From positions 2,666,001-2,730,000 of the forward strand of contig OX387612.1 of NCBI GenBank assembly GCA_947568835.1: a stretch of DNA of 64,000 bases. Direction: 5' to 3'. The DNA comes from Protonemura montana (lineage: Eukaryota > Arthropoda > Insecta > Plecoptera > Nemouridae). Position numbers and translations under genes: made by a program. The notes beneath the pieces were generated by a model that saw only the letters and a list, made by a program, of their open reading frames with translations, had not been told where the DNA came from and made no database searches. Shown here piece after piece: positions 31,625 through 43,173 of the stretch; position 1 is the first letter of the stretch; each line of letters opens with the position of its first letter.

Positions 31625-34600
31625 ATGACATCGACTTGGCTCAATGCGGTGTTCGTCTTGGTTGTGCTTGGCCTGGTCTCGAACGCAGACCTTCAAGATG
31701 TGGTTTCAGTGAAAAGAACGTGCGAAATGTAAGCCGTTACCAAAAATTAATAAATACAATTAAATTAAATCAATAAAAATTAACAAATTTTAATTATTAA
31801 AAATAGATAAACTAAATTAATGTGGTAACCACATATTTATACATGTGGTTATTTCTGTTACCAAGGCTTTGCAAACTCAATTTTAGTAGCGTTTTGAGAT
31901 GAGCGTAGCGATATTTAGAGATGATAAAATCTGAAGCCGATCCTTTGTATGGATCAAAGCAAAACAGAAAAAATTCAAGAAAATTATGTCGTAAATTTTT
32001 CGGAAAAATAGATACGCGTTCAAAAACTTCACGACTTTTTAATTTTGATGTATTTTACATCTTTGCAAAGTTTGATGAAAAAATATTTTATAATTTGGGC
32101 TGTACAACTAAAAAACGTTTATGAAAATATTCAAAAAATATCGTAAATTTCGGCTAGTTTCAAAACTATTCGATCGATTTAGCTGAAAAACGCGTGGGGT
32201 CTAAGTTGAGATCACAAAAATGTGCGCTGCAAATTTCGTTTAAATCAGAGCAAGCGTTTAGCCGCTAGAGCTTAAACAAACAAACAAACAAACAAACAAA
32301 TGAATGAAGTGTTATCACTGCTGAAGCAACAGAAATAAGTTGTGAAACATAAGGTTTTTTTTTTAGTTAAATTTTAAATTTAAGATATAATTTGTTTGAT
32401 TCCAGATTTTTCGAGAAGTCATCGAATGACTCGGCAAGCCCCGAATGCGTAGATGCGTGCGTAAAGGAATGCACGCACGGCACGTGCGACTCACGCGGGG
32501 CTTGTAAGTGTAACCAGGGTCGAGAGAACGTGCCTGACAATCACTACACGTGCGAGTACATCTGCCCAGCCTACCAGCACCCGGAGAACACCGAGCATTG
32601 CAGTGGCAAGTGCGAGACCGAGTGCAATAACGGCACGTGCGACAATCTTGGCACGTGCACGTGCGACACGGGTAGGTGGTCACACGTAACTTAAATAATT
32701 AAATAATTTATTTTTTTATTTATTTTCAATTAAATTTTGTTTTGTCTCAAAAATCGCTGCCCCGTTTGGGCATTGGTTATAGTGTTGATAATAATAAAAT
32801 ACCCCGCGCATTGCAAGCGTTTGCAATTTAAATAAGACTAGCAGTACCCGATGCCTAACGGCACCTTAAGATTTTGAGGGATTGTGCATTTTGGTTTTAA
32901 TGTAAAGCCTCTAATGGGACCACAACCAAAAGTACCCCCATTTATTTTATTTGAAATTTGCCGCTTATTTCACTTGGGGTCACTGCATTGTGGAAACTCT
33001 GTGAATTCCAAAGTGACCACGATGACAATTTCGAAAACAAACGAAGTTGGCTGTCAAAAGATTTCCGTGTATGATTTCTTGAAATATTTTTTAGAGAGTG
33101 AAACTTGTGAAATACCTTTTAGAATCTGGGCTTACCAATCTTGCTAGCCAAGACACCAACAATATATCAGTTTTGTCATTTATTTCCCTTCAGTTTTAGA
33201 GATATTGAAAAGAATTTGACATTGACGTTGACATTGACATTGACGTTTTAATATCCTGAATGCACTGCCGCAAAGATAAGTTTAAGAATTCGTTCACCCT
33301 GCAGTGGTCAAAAAACCAGACAAATGAATGCATCTGTCACTCTTTTTGCAAAATCATTTCTATTTCACGTAAAACGAACTTAATTAACAGCGTTTGGGCT
33401 CAATTTCTTCAATAACTTTCATAGGCATGCATGAAGAGTATTACCGAGCTGCTGCGGGTGAGTAATAGGCAAGTTTTGAATCAAATAAAAATCGAACTGT
33501 GAGACATGGCTCCAATTTTCCTAGGCTGGAAATTTCAAACATAATTATCAATATTTCACCAAAAAAACGCTTTCAAATCACCCTCAAAGTGTCACAATAG
33601 GATAGAGATTTGAATTTTGAACAAATATAACCCAATTGCACACGTTTTTAACCAAATTTCGCAATTTAAAACGACATGTACAGAAAAATGTTACCCCAGC
33701 CAGCAGCCAGAGACAAACTAAAAAAGTTGAACATCGCAATTTAAGGCTTTTATATACGGTTAACTAGCAGAACCCGATGCCTAACGGCACCTTAAGATTT
33801 TGAGGGATTGTGCATTTTGGTTTTAATGTAAAGCCTCTAATGGGACCACAACCAAAAGTACCCCCATTTATTTTATTTGAAATTTGCCGCTTATTTCACT
33901 TGGGGTCACTGCATTGTGGAAACTCTGTGAATTCCAAAGTGACCACGATGACAATTTCGAAAACAAACGAAGTTGGCTGTCAAAAGATTTCCGTGAAATA
34001 TTTCCTAGAGAGTGAAACTTGTGAAATACCTTTTACATCTCCACCAGATCTGACTAAAAACCTGTTAAATGAACGGATAAGCACTTAAAATTGACAAAAT
34101 GTAAGTTTCTTCGGTAATTAAGTTGTTTGACATTGTTTGAGAACTGTCAAAACCTTTCCTTGCCAGCCAGTTTTAAATAAAATTTCTAATGAAAATCCCA
34201 TCAAATCAGCATAGAAATGTTGCGTTGGGTCGTGCTCTGAAGTCATGTAAGATTTAAAATTATTCCCAGCAATGTTTGATTGATTTCTAAAAAGTATTTG
34301 ATGTTCTAATCCTTTTTGACGTTTAAATATCCTGAATGCACTGCCGCAAAGATAAGTTTAAGAATTCGTTCACCCTGCAGTGGTCAAAAAACCAAACAAA
34401 TGAATGCATCTGTCAAACTTTTTGCAAAATTATTTCTATTTCACTTAAAACGAACGTAAATAACAGCGTTTGTGCTCAATTTCTTCAATAACTTTCATAG
34501 GCATGCATAAACAGTATTACCAAACTGCTGCAGGTCATTTAAAGGCAAGTTTTGAATGAAATAAAAATCGAACTGTGAGACATGGCTCCAATTTTCCTAG

Positions 34601-37600
34601 GCAGGAAATTTCAAACACAATTATCAATATTTCACCAAAAAAACGCTTTCAAATCACCCTCAAAGTGTCACAATAGGATAGAGATTTTAATTTTGAACAA
34701 TTATAACCCAATTGCACACGTTTTTAACCAAATTTCGCAATTTAAATCAACATGTACAGAAAAATGTTACCCCAGCTGGTCGCCAGATACAAACTAAAAA
34801 GTTGAACATCGCAATTTTAAGGCTTTTATATAAGGTTAACTAGCAGAACCCGCTGCCTACGGCCGCTTACGATTTTGAGGGAGTTGGCATTTTGGTTTTA
34901 ATGGGACCACAACCAATAGTACCATGCAATACCAGACAGTACCCCCGTTTATTTTGTTTGAAATTTGCCGCTTATGTCACTCGGGGTCACTGCATTGTGG
35001 AAACTCTGTGAATTCCAAAGTGACCACGATGACAATTTCGAAAACAAAGGACGTTGGCTGTCAAAAGATTTCCGTGTATGATTTCTTCAAATATATCTTA
35101 GAGAGTGAAACTTGTGAAATACCTTTTACAATCTGGGCTAGCCAATCTTGCTAGCCAAGACACCAACAATATTTCAGTTTTGTCATTTATTTCCCTTCAG
35201 TTCTAGAGATTTTGAAAAGAATTTGACATTGACATTGACATTGACGTTTGAATATCCTGAATGCACTGCCGCAAAGATAAGTTTAAGAATTCGTTCACCC
35301 TGCAGTGGTCAAAAAACCAAACAAATGAATGAATCTGTCAAACTTTTTGCAAAATTATTTCCATTTCACGTAAAAGGAACGTAAATAACAGCCTTTGGGC
35401 TCAATTTCTTCAATAACTTTCATAGACATGCATGAAGAGTATTACCGAGCTGCTGCGGGTGAGTAAAAGGCAAGTTTTGAATCAAATAAAAATCGAGCTG
35501 TGAGACATGGCTCCAATTTTCCTAGGCAGGAAATTTCAAACATAATTATCAATATTTCACCAAAAAAACGCTTTCAAATCACCCTCAAAGTGTCACAATA
35601 GTGTGAAGATTTTAATTTTGAACAATTATAACCCAATTCCACACGTTTTTTACCAAATTTCGCAATTTAAATCAACATGTACAGAAAAATGTTACCCCAG
35701 CTGGTCAGCTGGTCGGTCGCCAGATACAAACTAAAAAGTTGAACATCGCAAATTTAAAGCTTTTATATAAGGTTAACTAGCAGAACCCGATGCCTAACGG
35801 CACCTTATTATTTTGAGGGAGTGGGCATTTTGGTTTAAATGTAAAGGCTCTAATGGGACCTTAACCAAAAGTACCCCCATTTATTTTATTTGAAATTTGC
35901 CGCTTATTTCACTCGGGGTCACTGCATTGTGGAAACTCTGTGAATTCCAAAGTGACCACGATGACAATTTCGAAAACAAACGACGTTGGCTGTCAAAAGA
36001 TTTCCGTGAAATATTTCTTAGAGAGTGAAACTTGTGAAATACCTTTTACATCTCCACCAGATATGGCTAAAAACATGTTAAATGAACTGATAAGCACTTA
36101 AAATTGACAAAATGTAAGTTTTTTCGGTAATTAAGTTGTTTGACATTGTTTGAGAACTGTCAAAACCTTCCCTTGCCAGCCAGTTTTAAATGAAATTCAT
36201 TACGAAAATCCCATCAAATCACTGTAGAAATTTTGCGTTGGGTCGTGCTCTGAAGTCATGTATAATTTAAAATTATTTCCAGCAATTTTTGACCGATTTC
36301 TTTAAAGTATTTGACGTTCTAATCCTTTTTGACGTTTAAATATCCTGAATGCACTGCCACAAAGATAAGTTTAAGAATTCGTTCACCCTGCAGTGGTCAA
36401 AAAACCAAACAAATGAATGCATCTGTCACCCTTTTTGCAAAATTATTTCTATTTCACGTAAAACGAACGTAAATAACAGCTTTTGGGCTCAATTTCTTCA
36501 ATAACTTTCATTGGCATGCATGAAAAGTATTACCGAGCTGCTGCGGGTGAGTAAAAGGCAAGTTTTGAATCAAATAAAAATCGAACTGTGAGACATGGCT
36601 CCAATTTTCCTAGGCAGGAAATTTCAAACATATTTATCGATATTGCACCAAAAAAACGTTTTCAAATCTCCCTCAAAGTGTCACAATAGTGTTGAGATTT
36701 TAATTTTGAACAATTATAACCCAATTGCACACGTTTTCAACCAAATTTCGCAATTTAAATCAACATGTACAGAAAAATGTTACCCCAGCTGGTCAGCTGG
36801 TCGGTCGCCAGATACAAACTAAAAAGTTGAACATCGCCATTTTAAAGCTTTTATATAAGGTTAATTTCAACCTAAAAAAAAATATATATGTTAATTATAA
36901 AATTTTTAGTTAATTCAACTGTTTATTATTATTTTATTTAATATATGCATATCGATACAATATCACATATTTATACATAATATATTGGGATAAGTGTATG
37001 CATGGTCACATTTCACTTAATTTTTGTATTAATATTCTTTTAAATCAATTTTTAATTACAATTATTATTATTATTTTATTTTAAATATACATCAATATAT
37101 TATAATTTAAAATAATTTATATATAATATATAAAAGATAAAATTCTAATTAAATCATAATTCAATTAATCAGATTTAGCTTGTTTAAGTTTCATGAATGG
37201 ATTTTCACTAAATTGATGACATTTTACAAAAATGAGCAAGAAACGAGCTTCGATCAAGTAGACGATAGTTTTTAGAGCAGATTTGATATCAGTGCATGTT
37301 TTGTGATATGGAAATACGTAACGGTTTTGTCCGGCAATATTTCCTGTTAACTCTAAAAGTGGTCAACAATTTCAACCTCCAATTTCCGCGAAGACGAAAT
37401 ATTGACAGCCGATTTTTGTTTGTTTTTGAAAAAACAAAACAGTGCATTCTTCATTTAATACCAAATTTAAACGCAAAATCCCATATTTTTGGGGACTTTT
37501 TGTGTAATTCTCTTGTTTTTAAACAGAAGCTAGACAGGAATAATGTGCAAATGAACCGGGATATGAACCCAGGACCTCACAATTGCCGCTCGGTTTACCA

Positions 37601-40600
37601 ACTGAGCTATCCGGGCACACATAGATTCCAACTTTTTGGGCAGGAATAAGGAATCTCCTCAAAGGGAGAAAAACACCTTTTGGGCATTTCAAAAATAGTA
37701 AAATCAGTAAAATATTAAATGACAAATGAGGGTTTTTAGACTCATGTCTACTAGGATAATGAATTTGTTCGAGATCTTATTTCAGAAAATACAAAATACA
37801 TTAGTTTTTAAGTTATTGACCCTGATTATTATGTTTAGATGCATTTAGGAAGCTTGAACTTGGTAATTGTTATAATTTTATGTGGTTCTTTTGTTATCGA
37901 AAAATTGTCAGTGCTGCTCTAACCCTTGATAAAGTAACAGGTACATGTTGCGAAACGTCGGGAAATTTAGTTGTTCTTCACTTAGCATTCAAAACCCATT
38001 TCAAATAGTTTTTGTTAAAATTAATTGACAAAGTTTAAGCCAAGTTAAACTGATTTTTTTTTTTATAATTAGTGATTTGGTTAGTTGGTTAATTTAAATT
38101 TCTTCTCCACAGGTTTTAGCAACCATAAGTCAAACCACTACAACTGCGTCCCAGTCTGCCAGCTGGCTTGTCAGAACAGTACTTGTTCGACGCCAGACGG
38201 TCTCTGTTTCTGTGATCCTGGATTCCAGGACGACGGGGCCAATAAGTGCGTATCGCAGTGCGTAGAATGCGGCGACGGAGAATGCGTAGCGCCAGGGATA
38301 TGCGTTTGTAAAGATAGCTATGTAAGTGTCGGGGGAAAATGCGTTAAGAAAGATTGTGAGATCGATCAAGATTGTGTCGGTGAAAATAAAGAATGCTCCC
38401 AAGTTGGGAAGTGTGTTTGTACATATGGCTACGAAGATGCAGGAGATAATAAATGTATTCCAAAATGCATCGAAGAATGCACTTATGGAAGATGCACCGA
38501 ACCAAATAAATGCAGTTGCAACGAAGGATATGAAATAAAGGAAAATAAATGCATTCCAAAATGCATCGAAGAATGCACTTATGGAAGATGCACCGAACCA
38601 AATAAATGCAGTTGCAACGAAGGATATGAAATAAAGGAAAATAAATGCATTCCGAAATGCATCGAAGAATGCACTTATGGAAGATGCACCGAACCAAATA
38701 AATGCAGTTGCAACGAAGGATATGAAATTAAGGAAAATAAATGCATTCCGAAATGCATCGAAGAATGCACTAATGGAAACTGCACTGCACCGGACCGTTG
38801 TGTCTGTTTCACCGGGTATGACCTTGACAAGGACAACCAGTGCGTCCTTCAAGCAAGGGTGATGCCAGGGGTGATGCCAGGGGTGATGCCAGGGGTGATG
38901 ACAGGGGTGATGACAGACCACTTGCTGAAGGCTGCCGCTATCGGCGGGGGCGTGGCTGCGCTGGTCTTGCTGCTGGGGGTGATGATATGTGTGGGGATGA
39001 TGAGGCGGCGGTCCAGACGAAGGGAAGAGTGCCTTACAATGAGTGAGTTAACCAGTGGGAAGAATACATCCCACAAGATTATTCAACAGTACCGCTCAAT
39101 ATTTTTTAAATACCCATTCGTTCATCCATGTACAGGAATGTGGGTTAAAATCATAATCGTAGCAATTTTTTTGTAAAAAAAATAGCTGGCCTTACGATTC
39201 ATTTCAAAGTTAGCCTTTTCTATTTGCCTTAACTATTTTCCGTTGTAAGAATATTCAGTTTATCCTCTTCTTCTATCGACTTCGTTCTTTCTTCAACCAG
39301 TTCTGCTCCAGACATGTCCTGGTCAATACCCACTAAGCTTAAATATGTGTGCACCGAACGGTTTGGCGTGTTGGAAACACCGGTTCTCATGAGATCACCG
39401 AAGTTAAGCAACACTGCGCTGGGTCAGGTATTGGATGGGTGACCATCATACACATGACCAGTTCTGTTCGGGAGAGAGGTTGGAGGGATGAAAGTTAAGC
39501 AACACTGCGCTGGGTCAGGTATTGGATGGGTGACCATCATACACATGACCAGTTCTGTTCGGGAGAGAGGTTGGAGGGATGAAAGTTAGTACAGCAACTT
39601 CACTCGCCTTGCTTATCAACCTCTCGACAGCATGGATTTGTAGAGGAATCCTGTTGTTCGCGTTGTACCGTCCTTCGGAAGGGACGTTAAGCCGGTGGTC
39701 CCCTTGGTCTTCGACAGGAGTAGGCTACGTGCCGGCACCAGGTTTCCCCTCCTCCCTTCTAGGCTAGGTTAGGTTCATCATCATCCTCATCATCATCCAC
39801 TAATTCACCGACGCCATTAGACCAGTGCCGCATGGCCAGATGTCAAAACAGTGCGTCGTTAAACACCACAAATTAATTAAATTAATTGAATATGTGCGCC
39901 CGGATAGCTCAGTTGGTAGACCGACCTGCAATTGACAGGTTCCGAGATCGTATCCCAATTCAATCTCATATTGTTTCAGTCTAGCCAACTTTTCTGAATG
40001 TTGTACCAAACCATGTTTACAATGTCTGCAATGTTTTTAGATGAAGTCTGATTTAAATTGCAACCGCTTACAATTTGGGCATCAATTTTTGAGACGGTTT
40101 AAGTGGTGATAAAAGTTAAAAAATTTAAAATGCAATGTTATTCACAACAAAGGAAAATGCTAAAATCTGGGGAAGAAATCTAGTTATGAAACAGTTGTCA
40201 TAGGAAACTTTTGAATTTTCGATCAGAGCATGAACTCCAAATGAGCGCTCCTGGTGACAACTTTTGTCCCTAACACTGCAACCATAACCTTCAAGAAAGA
40301 CTCTGTCTCGACCTTGTACCAGCGAGTCTGAGTTTCTGAAAATCTGAACTTCAGTATCGTTCAGCTTTAGTTACTAATATGATGTGCAAGTCTTGTCAAA
40401 GAATCAATATTGACAAAAACTTGATTCCCATTCAACAGGGTTGACTTCTCTTATCCTTGATGTCGCTGGTGAGAATCACCCGATACCTCTGGACGCTGAA
40501 TACGAGGACGCCGCTCAAGATTGGCGTGGTAAGTTTGTTGTCATAAGCTGACACAAGCGTTTCCTACATAGAGTGGATAGATGACCATCATACACATGAT

Positions 40601-41804
40601 CAGATCTGTTCGGGAGAGAGGTTGGAGGGATGAAAGTTAAGCAACACTGCGCTGGGTCTGGTATTGGATGGGTGACCATCATACACATGATCAGTTCTGT
40701 TTGGGAGAGAGGTTGGAGGGATGAAAGTTAAGCAACACTGCGCTGGGTCTGGTATTGGATGGGTGACCATCATACACATGACCAGTTCTGTTTGGGAGAG
40801 AGGTTGGAGGGATGAAAGTTAAGCAACACTGCGCTGGGTCTGGTATTGGATGGGTGACCATCATACACATGATCAGTTCTGTTTGGGAGAGAGGTTGGAG
40901 GGATGAAAGTTAAGCAACACTGCGCTGGGTCTGGTATTGGATGGGTGACCATCATACACATGACCAGTTCTGTTTGGGAGAGAGGTTGGAGGGATGAAAG
41001 TTAAGCAACACTGCGCTGGGTCTGGTATTGGATGCGTGACCATCATACACATGACCAGTTCTGTTCGGGAGAGAGGTTGGAAGGATGAAAGTTAAGCAAC
41101 ACTGCGCTAGGTCATGTATTGGATGCGTGACCATCATACACATGACCAGTTCTGTTCGGGAGAGAGGTTGGAAGGATGAAAGTTAAGCAACACTGCGCTA
41201 GGTCATGTATTGGATGCGTGACCATCATACACATGACCAGTTCTGTTCGGGAGAGAGGTTGGAAGGATGAAAGTTAAGCAACACTGCGCTAGGTCATGTA
41301 TTGGATGCGTGACCATCATACACATGACCAGTTCTGTTCGGGAGAGAGGTTGGAAGGATGAAAGTTAAGCAACACTGCGCTAGGTCATGTATTGGATGCG
41401 TGACCATCATACACATGACCAGTTCTGTTCGGGAGAGAGGTTGGAGGGATGAAAGTTAAGAAACACTGCGCTGGGTCAGGTATTGGATGGGTGACCATCA
41501 TACACATAACCAGTTCTGTTCGGGAGAAGATTGGAGGTATGAAATTGTGTGAATTTTCATCGATTCTCCAGTTTTGTAAAGCGCCTTGAGAGACTGTCAA
41601 CATCTTAACTTTGTCAACCGGACAAAAGACTCAAACATTTACTCCTGTGTTGTCAGACGTCAACGCGGCGAGAGATTCCGTCTTCTTCTCCCAAGAGGTC
41701 GTCGACCTAGACACGTTTCCAAACCAACTGACGACGTTCAAAAATCTTACACCAAGAAAATAAACCCCAAGTTTTATGTAAAAAAAAAAGTATTTCAACC
41801 ATAA
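31625..41804 (+). CDS. Nimrod-like receptor A: signal peptide, NIM/EGF repeats, TM, cytoplasmic tail
   Basis: Five exons, 31625-31728, 32406-32671, 38113-39042, 40439-40528 and 41593-41804, join in phases 2, 1, 1, 1 to give 533 residues. Residues 1-21 are a signal peptide. Residues 36-124 hold EGF-like repeats of the long form seen in genes B and D (ICPA..PEN.. then C-rich). From about 135, NIM-type repeats follow (C.P.C...C..G.C..P..C.C..GY), including three near-identical 32-residue units at 243-338. A short VMPG-type stalk (12-bp tandem repeat) leads to a transmembrane helix at about 394-420, then an Arg-rich stop-transfer. The tail has Tyr motifs (AEYEDA, SNIYSCVV) and a stretch (LNFVNRTKDSNIY) that aligns with LNVVLEQDDCIY in gene B. 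NIM proteins are surface or secreted factors of insect phagocytes; a role here is inferred. The last acceptor (ccttgagag) is weak, so that exon is the least certain. Introns hold the 1-kb dimers, a 5S-SINE and a 5S-like array. Confidence 0.78.
31876..32302 (+). mobile_element. Truncated retroelement-like 3' segment, copy 2, with (CAAA)n tail
   Basis: Plus-strand partner of 5215-5640, ending in gagcttaaacaaacaaacaa, a simple-repeat tail typical of some LINE and SINE families. It lies in intron 1 of gene A, about 100 bases before exon 2. Confidence 0.58.
32755..32835 (+). repeat. tRNA-SINE tail fragment
   Basis: The tail motif (ataataaaataccccgcgca then ttgcaagcgtttgcaattta) with a short gtttgggcat start. 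The tRNA-like part is lost. It is immediately followed by the 1-kb dimer repeats. Confidence 0.55.
32838..36864 (+). repeat. Tandem AB-AB of about 1-kb repeats in gene A intron 2
   Basis: Four units start at 32838, 33764, 34840 and 35777, each with ctagcag(t/a)acccgatgcc or a variant. Lengths alternate: 926, 1076, 937, 1088. The short form has a segment around gctagccaagacaccaac; the long form has instead a segment around gataagcacttaaaattgac. So a two-unit dimer of about 2.0 kb was duplicated. A truncated relative is at 4778-5020 and a weaker one at 15737. No long open frame is present; the small ones are conserved only by duplication. Confidence 0.88.
37549..37617 (-). repeat. tRNA-like pseudogene or SINE head
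   Basis: On the minus strand it reads gcccggatagctcagttggt with an A box, and ggttcatatcccgg as a T-arm/B box. The anticodon arm does not form a clean 5-bp stem with a 7-base loop, so a working tRNA is unlikely. It lies in intron 2 of gene A. Confidence 0.5.
39355..39870 (+). mobile_element. Near-complete 5S-rRNA-derived SINE
   Basis: It starts caccgaacggtttggcg, ttggaaacaccggttctca and gatcaccgaagttaagcaac, closely resembling the 5' two thirds of arthropod 5S rRNA, including the polymerase III internal promoter region. Two and a half 91-bp units follow, then a tail of about 250 bases (cgtccttcggaagggacgt ... cagtgcgtcgttaaacacc). It lies in intron 3 of gene A. It is the reference copy for the tail fragments elsewhere. 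5S-headed SINEs (SINE3 class) are known in several animals. Confidence 0.78.
39898..39972 (+). repeat. tRNA-like pseudogene or SINE head
   Basis: It starts with the same gcccggatagctcagttggt as the copy at 37549 and has a possible anticodon stem (acctg/caggt). The T-arm is degraded (gagatcgtatccc). It follows the 5S-SINE in gene A intron 3. Confidence 0.5.
40560..41545 (+). repeat. 5S-rRNA-like 91-bp tandem array in gene A intron 4
   Basis: About eleven plus-oriented units with the gaaagttaagcaacactgcg core. A sub-block at 41050-41400 shares private variants (ggaaggatg, taggtcatgtattggatgcg), showing local amplification. It fills the last intron of receptor gene A, between donor 40529 and acceptor 41592. 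Confidence 0.82.
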
Positions 41805-41930
41805 CCTGTATTTTTTTGTAATTATTTCAATCTGTAGAAAAACAATACAAAATTATACTTCACATACAAATACAAACTTCAGTCTATCATTCGCAAAGGA
41901 AGCCCAAGCTCAAAGAAACAGTATTAAGTA

Positions 41931-42810
41931 ATGTCCCATGTCTCGTGTCCCAGCCTTGCCTGGACCCTGCCCCCATGTCCCATGTCTCGTGTCCCAGCCT
42001 TGCCTGGACCCTGCCTCCATGTCCCATGTCTCGTGTCCCAGCCTTGCCTGGACCCTGCCCCCATGTCCCATGTCTCGTGTCCCAGCCTTGCCTAGACCCT
42101 GCCCTCATGTCCCATGTGTCGTGTCCCAGCCTAGCCAGGACCCTGCCCCCATGTCCCATGTCTCGCATCCCAGCCTTGCCAGGACCCTGCCTTCATGTCC
42201 CATGTCACATGTCCCAGCCTTGCCTGGACCCTGCCCCCATGTCCCATGTCTCATGTCCCAGCCTTGCCTGGACCCTGCCCCCATGTCCCATGTCTCGTGT
42301 CCCAGCCTTGCCTAGACCCTGCCCCCATGTCCCATGTCTCGTGTCCCAGCCTTGCCTGGACCCTGCCCCATGTCCCATGTCTCGTGTCCCAGCCTTGTCT
42401 GGACCCTGCCCCCATGTCCCATGTCTCGTGTCCCAGCCTTGCCTGGACCCTGCCTCCATGTCCCATGTCTCGTGTCCCAGCCTTGCCTGGACCCTGCCCC
42501 CATGTCCCATGTCTCGTGTCCCAGCCTTGCCAGGACCCTGCCCCCATGTCCCATGTCTCGTGTCCCAGCGTTGCCTGGACCCTGCCCCCATGTCCCATGT
42601 CTCGTGTCCCAGCCTTGCCTGGACCCTGCCCCCATGTCCCATGTCTCGCATCCCAGCCTTGCCTGGACCCTGCCCCCATGTCCTATGTCCCATGTCTCGT
42701 GTCCCAGCCTTGCCTGGATCCTGCCCCCATGTCCCATGTCTCGTGTCGCAGCCTTGTCTGGACCCTTCCCCCATGTCCCATGTCTCGTGTCCCAGCCTTG
42801 CCTGGAGGTC
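41931..42810 (+). repeat. 44-bp GC-rich minisatellite, about 20 units
   Basis: Unit gtcccatgtctcgtgtccca then gccttgcctggaccctgccc plus four bases. The sequence has almost no stop codons in any frame, giving long false open frames on both strands. It lies between the end of gene A and gene B; the right edge (gtcgtggggtatgaaccac) is unique. Confidence 0.92.
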
Positions 42811-43173
42811 GTGGGGTATGAACCACACCATGGCTGTGCTTGCAGCGTGCCAAGAACCCACCCTGTCCCATCGCACCCTGCCTTACTTTGATCCAATGTC
42901 CATCTGTGAGGGATTTTTTTTTTTAAATATGTATAAAATAATATAAAAATGCAGTATGATGACTGTGAGCAGTTAGTCAGGAAACTGTGCCAAAAAAAGG
43001 AAGTACGATATGCACATTCCAACCACATCCCTTATGATAACACCAGCTGAGATTTCATAGCCAACATTTTGTTCAAGTTTTAAGTTCGAACTGGACATTA
43101 GTAACTGTAGTAGTAGTTGCAGTAGTCGAGCAAGTATATCGAGGTTGATCGTGAAACTTGCAGAGCCTCCAAT

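Noticed and set aside
32884-36822. Repeated small ORFs (FNVKPLMGPQ; PIFLGRKFQ) in gene A intron 2
   Set aside because: They are copied with the 1-kb repeat units and vary in frame and length between units, with no sign of selection for protein.
39579-39767. Signal-peptide-like ORF (KVSTATSLALLINLS), repeated at 18897-19271 and partly at 17290
   Set aside because: It lies in the tail of the 5S-derived SINE and recurs only with that element, so it is part of the repeat, not a host gene.
41945-42946. Long open frames (up to 333 codons) on both strands
   Set aside because: They follow exactly the 44-bp tandem repeat, exist in several frames at once, and show no domain, start context or splice sites.
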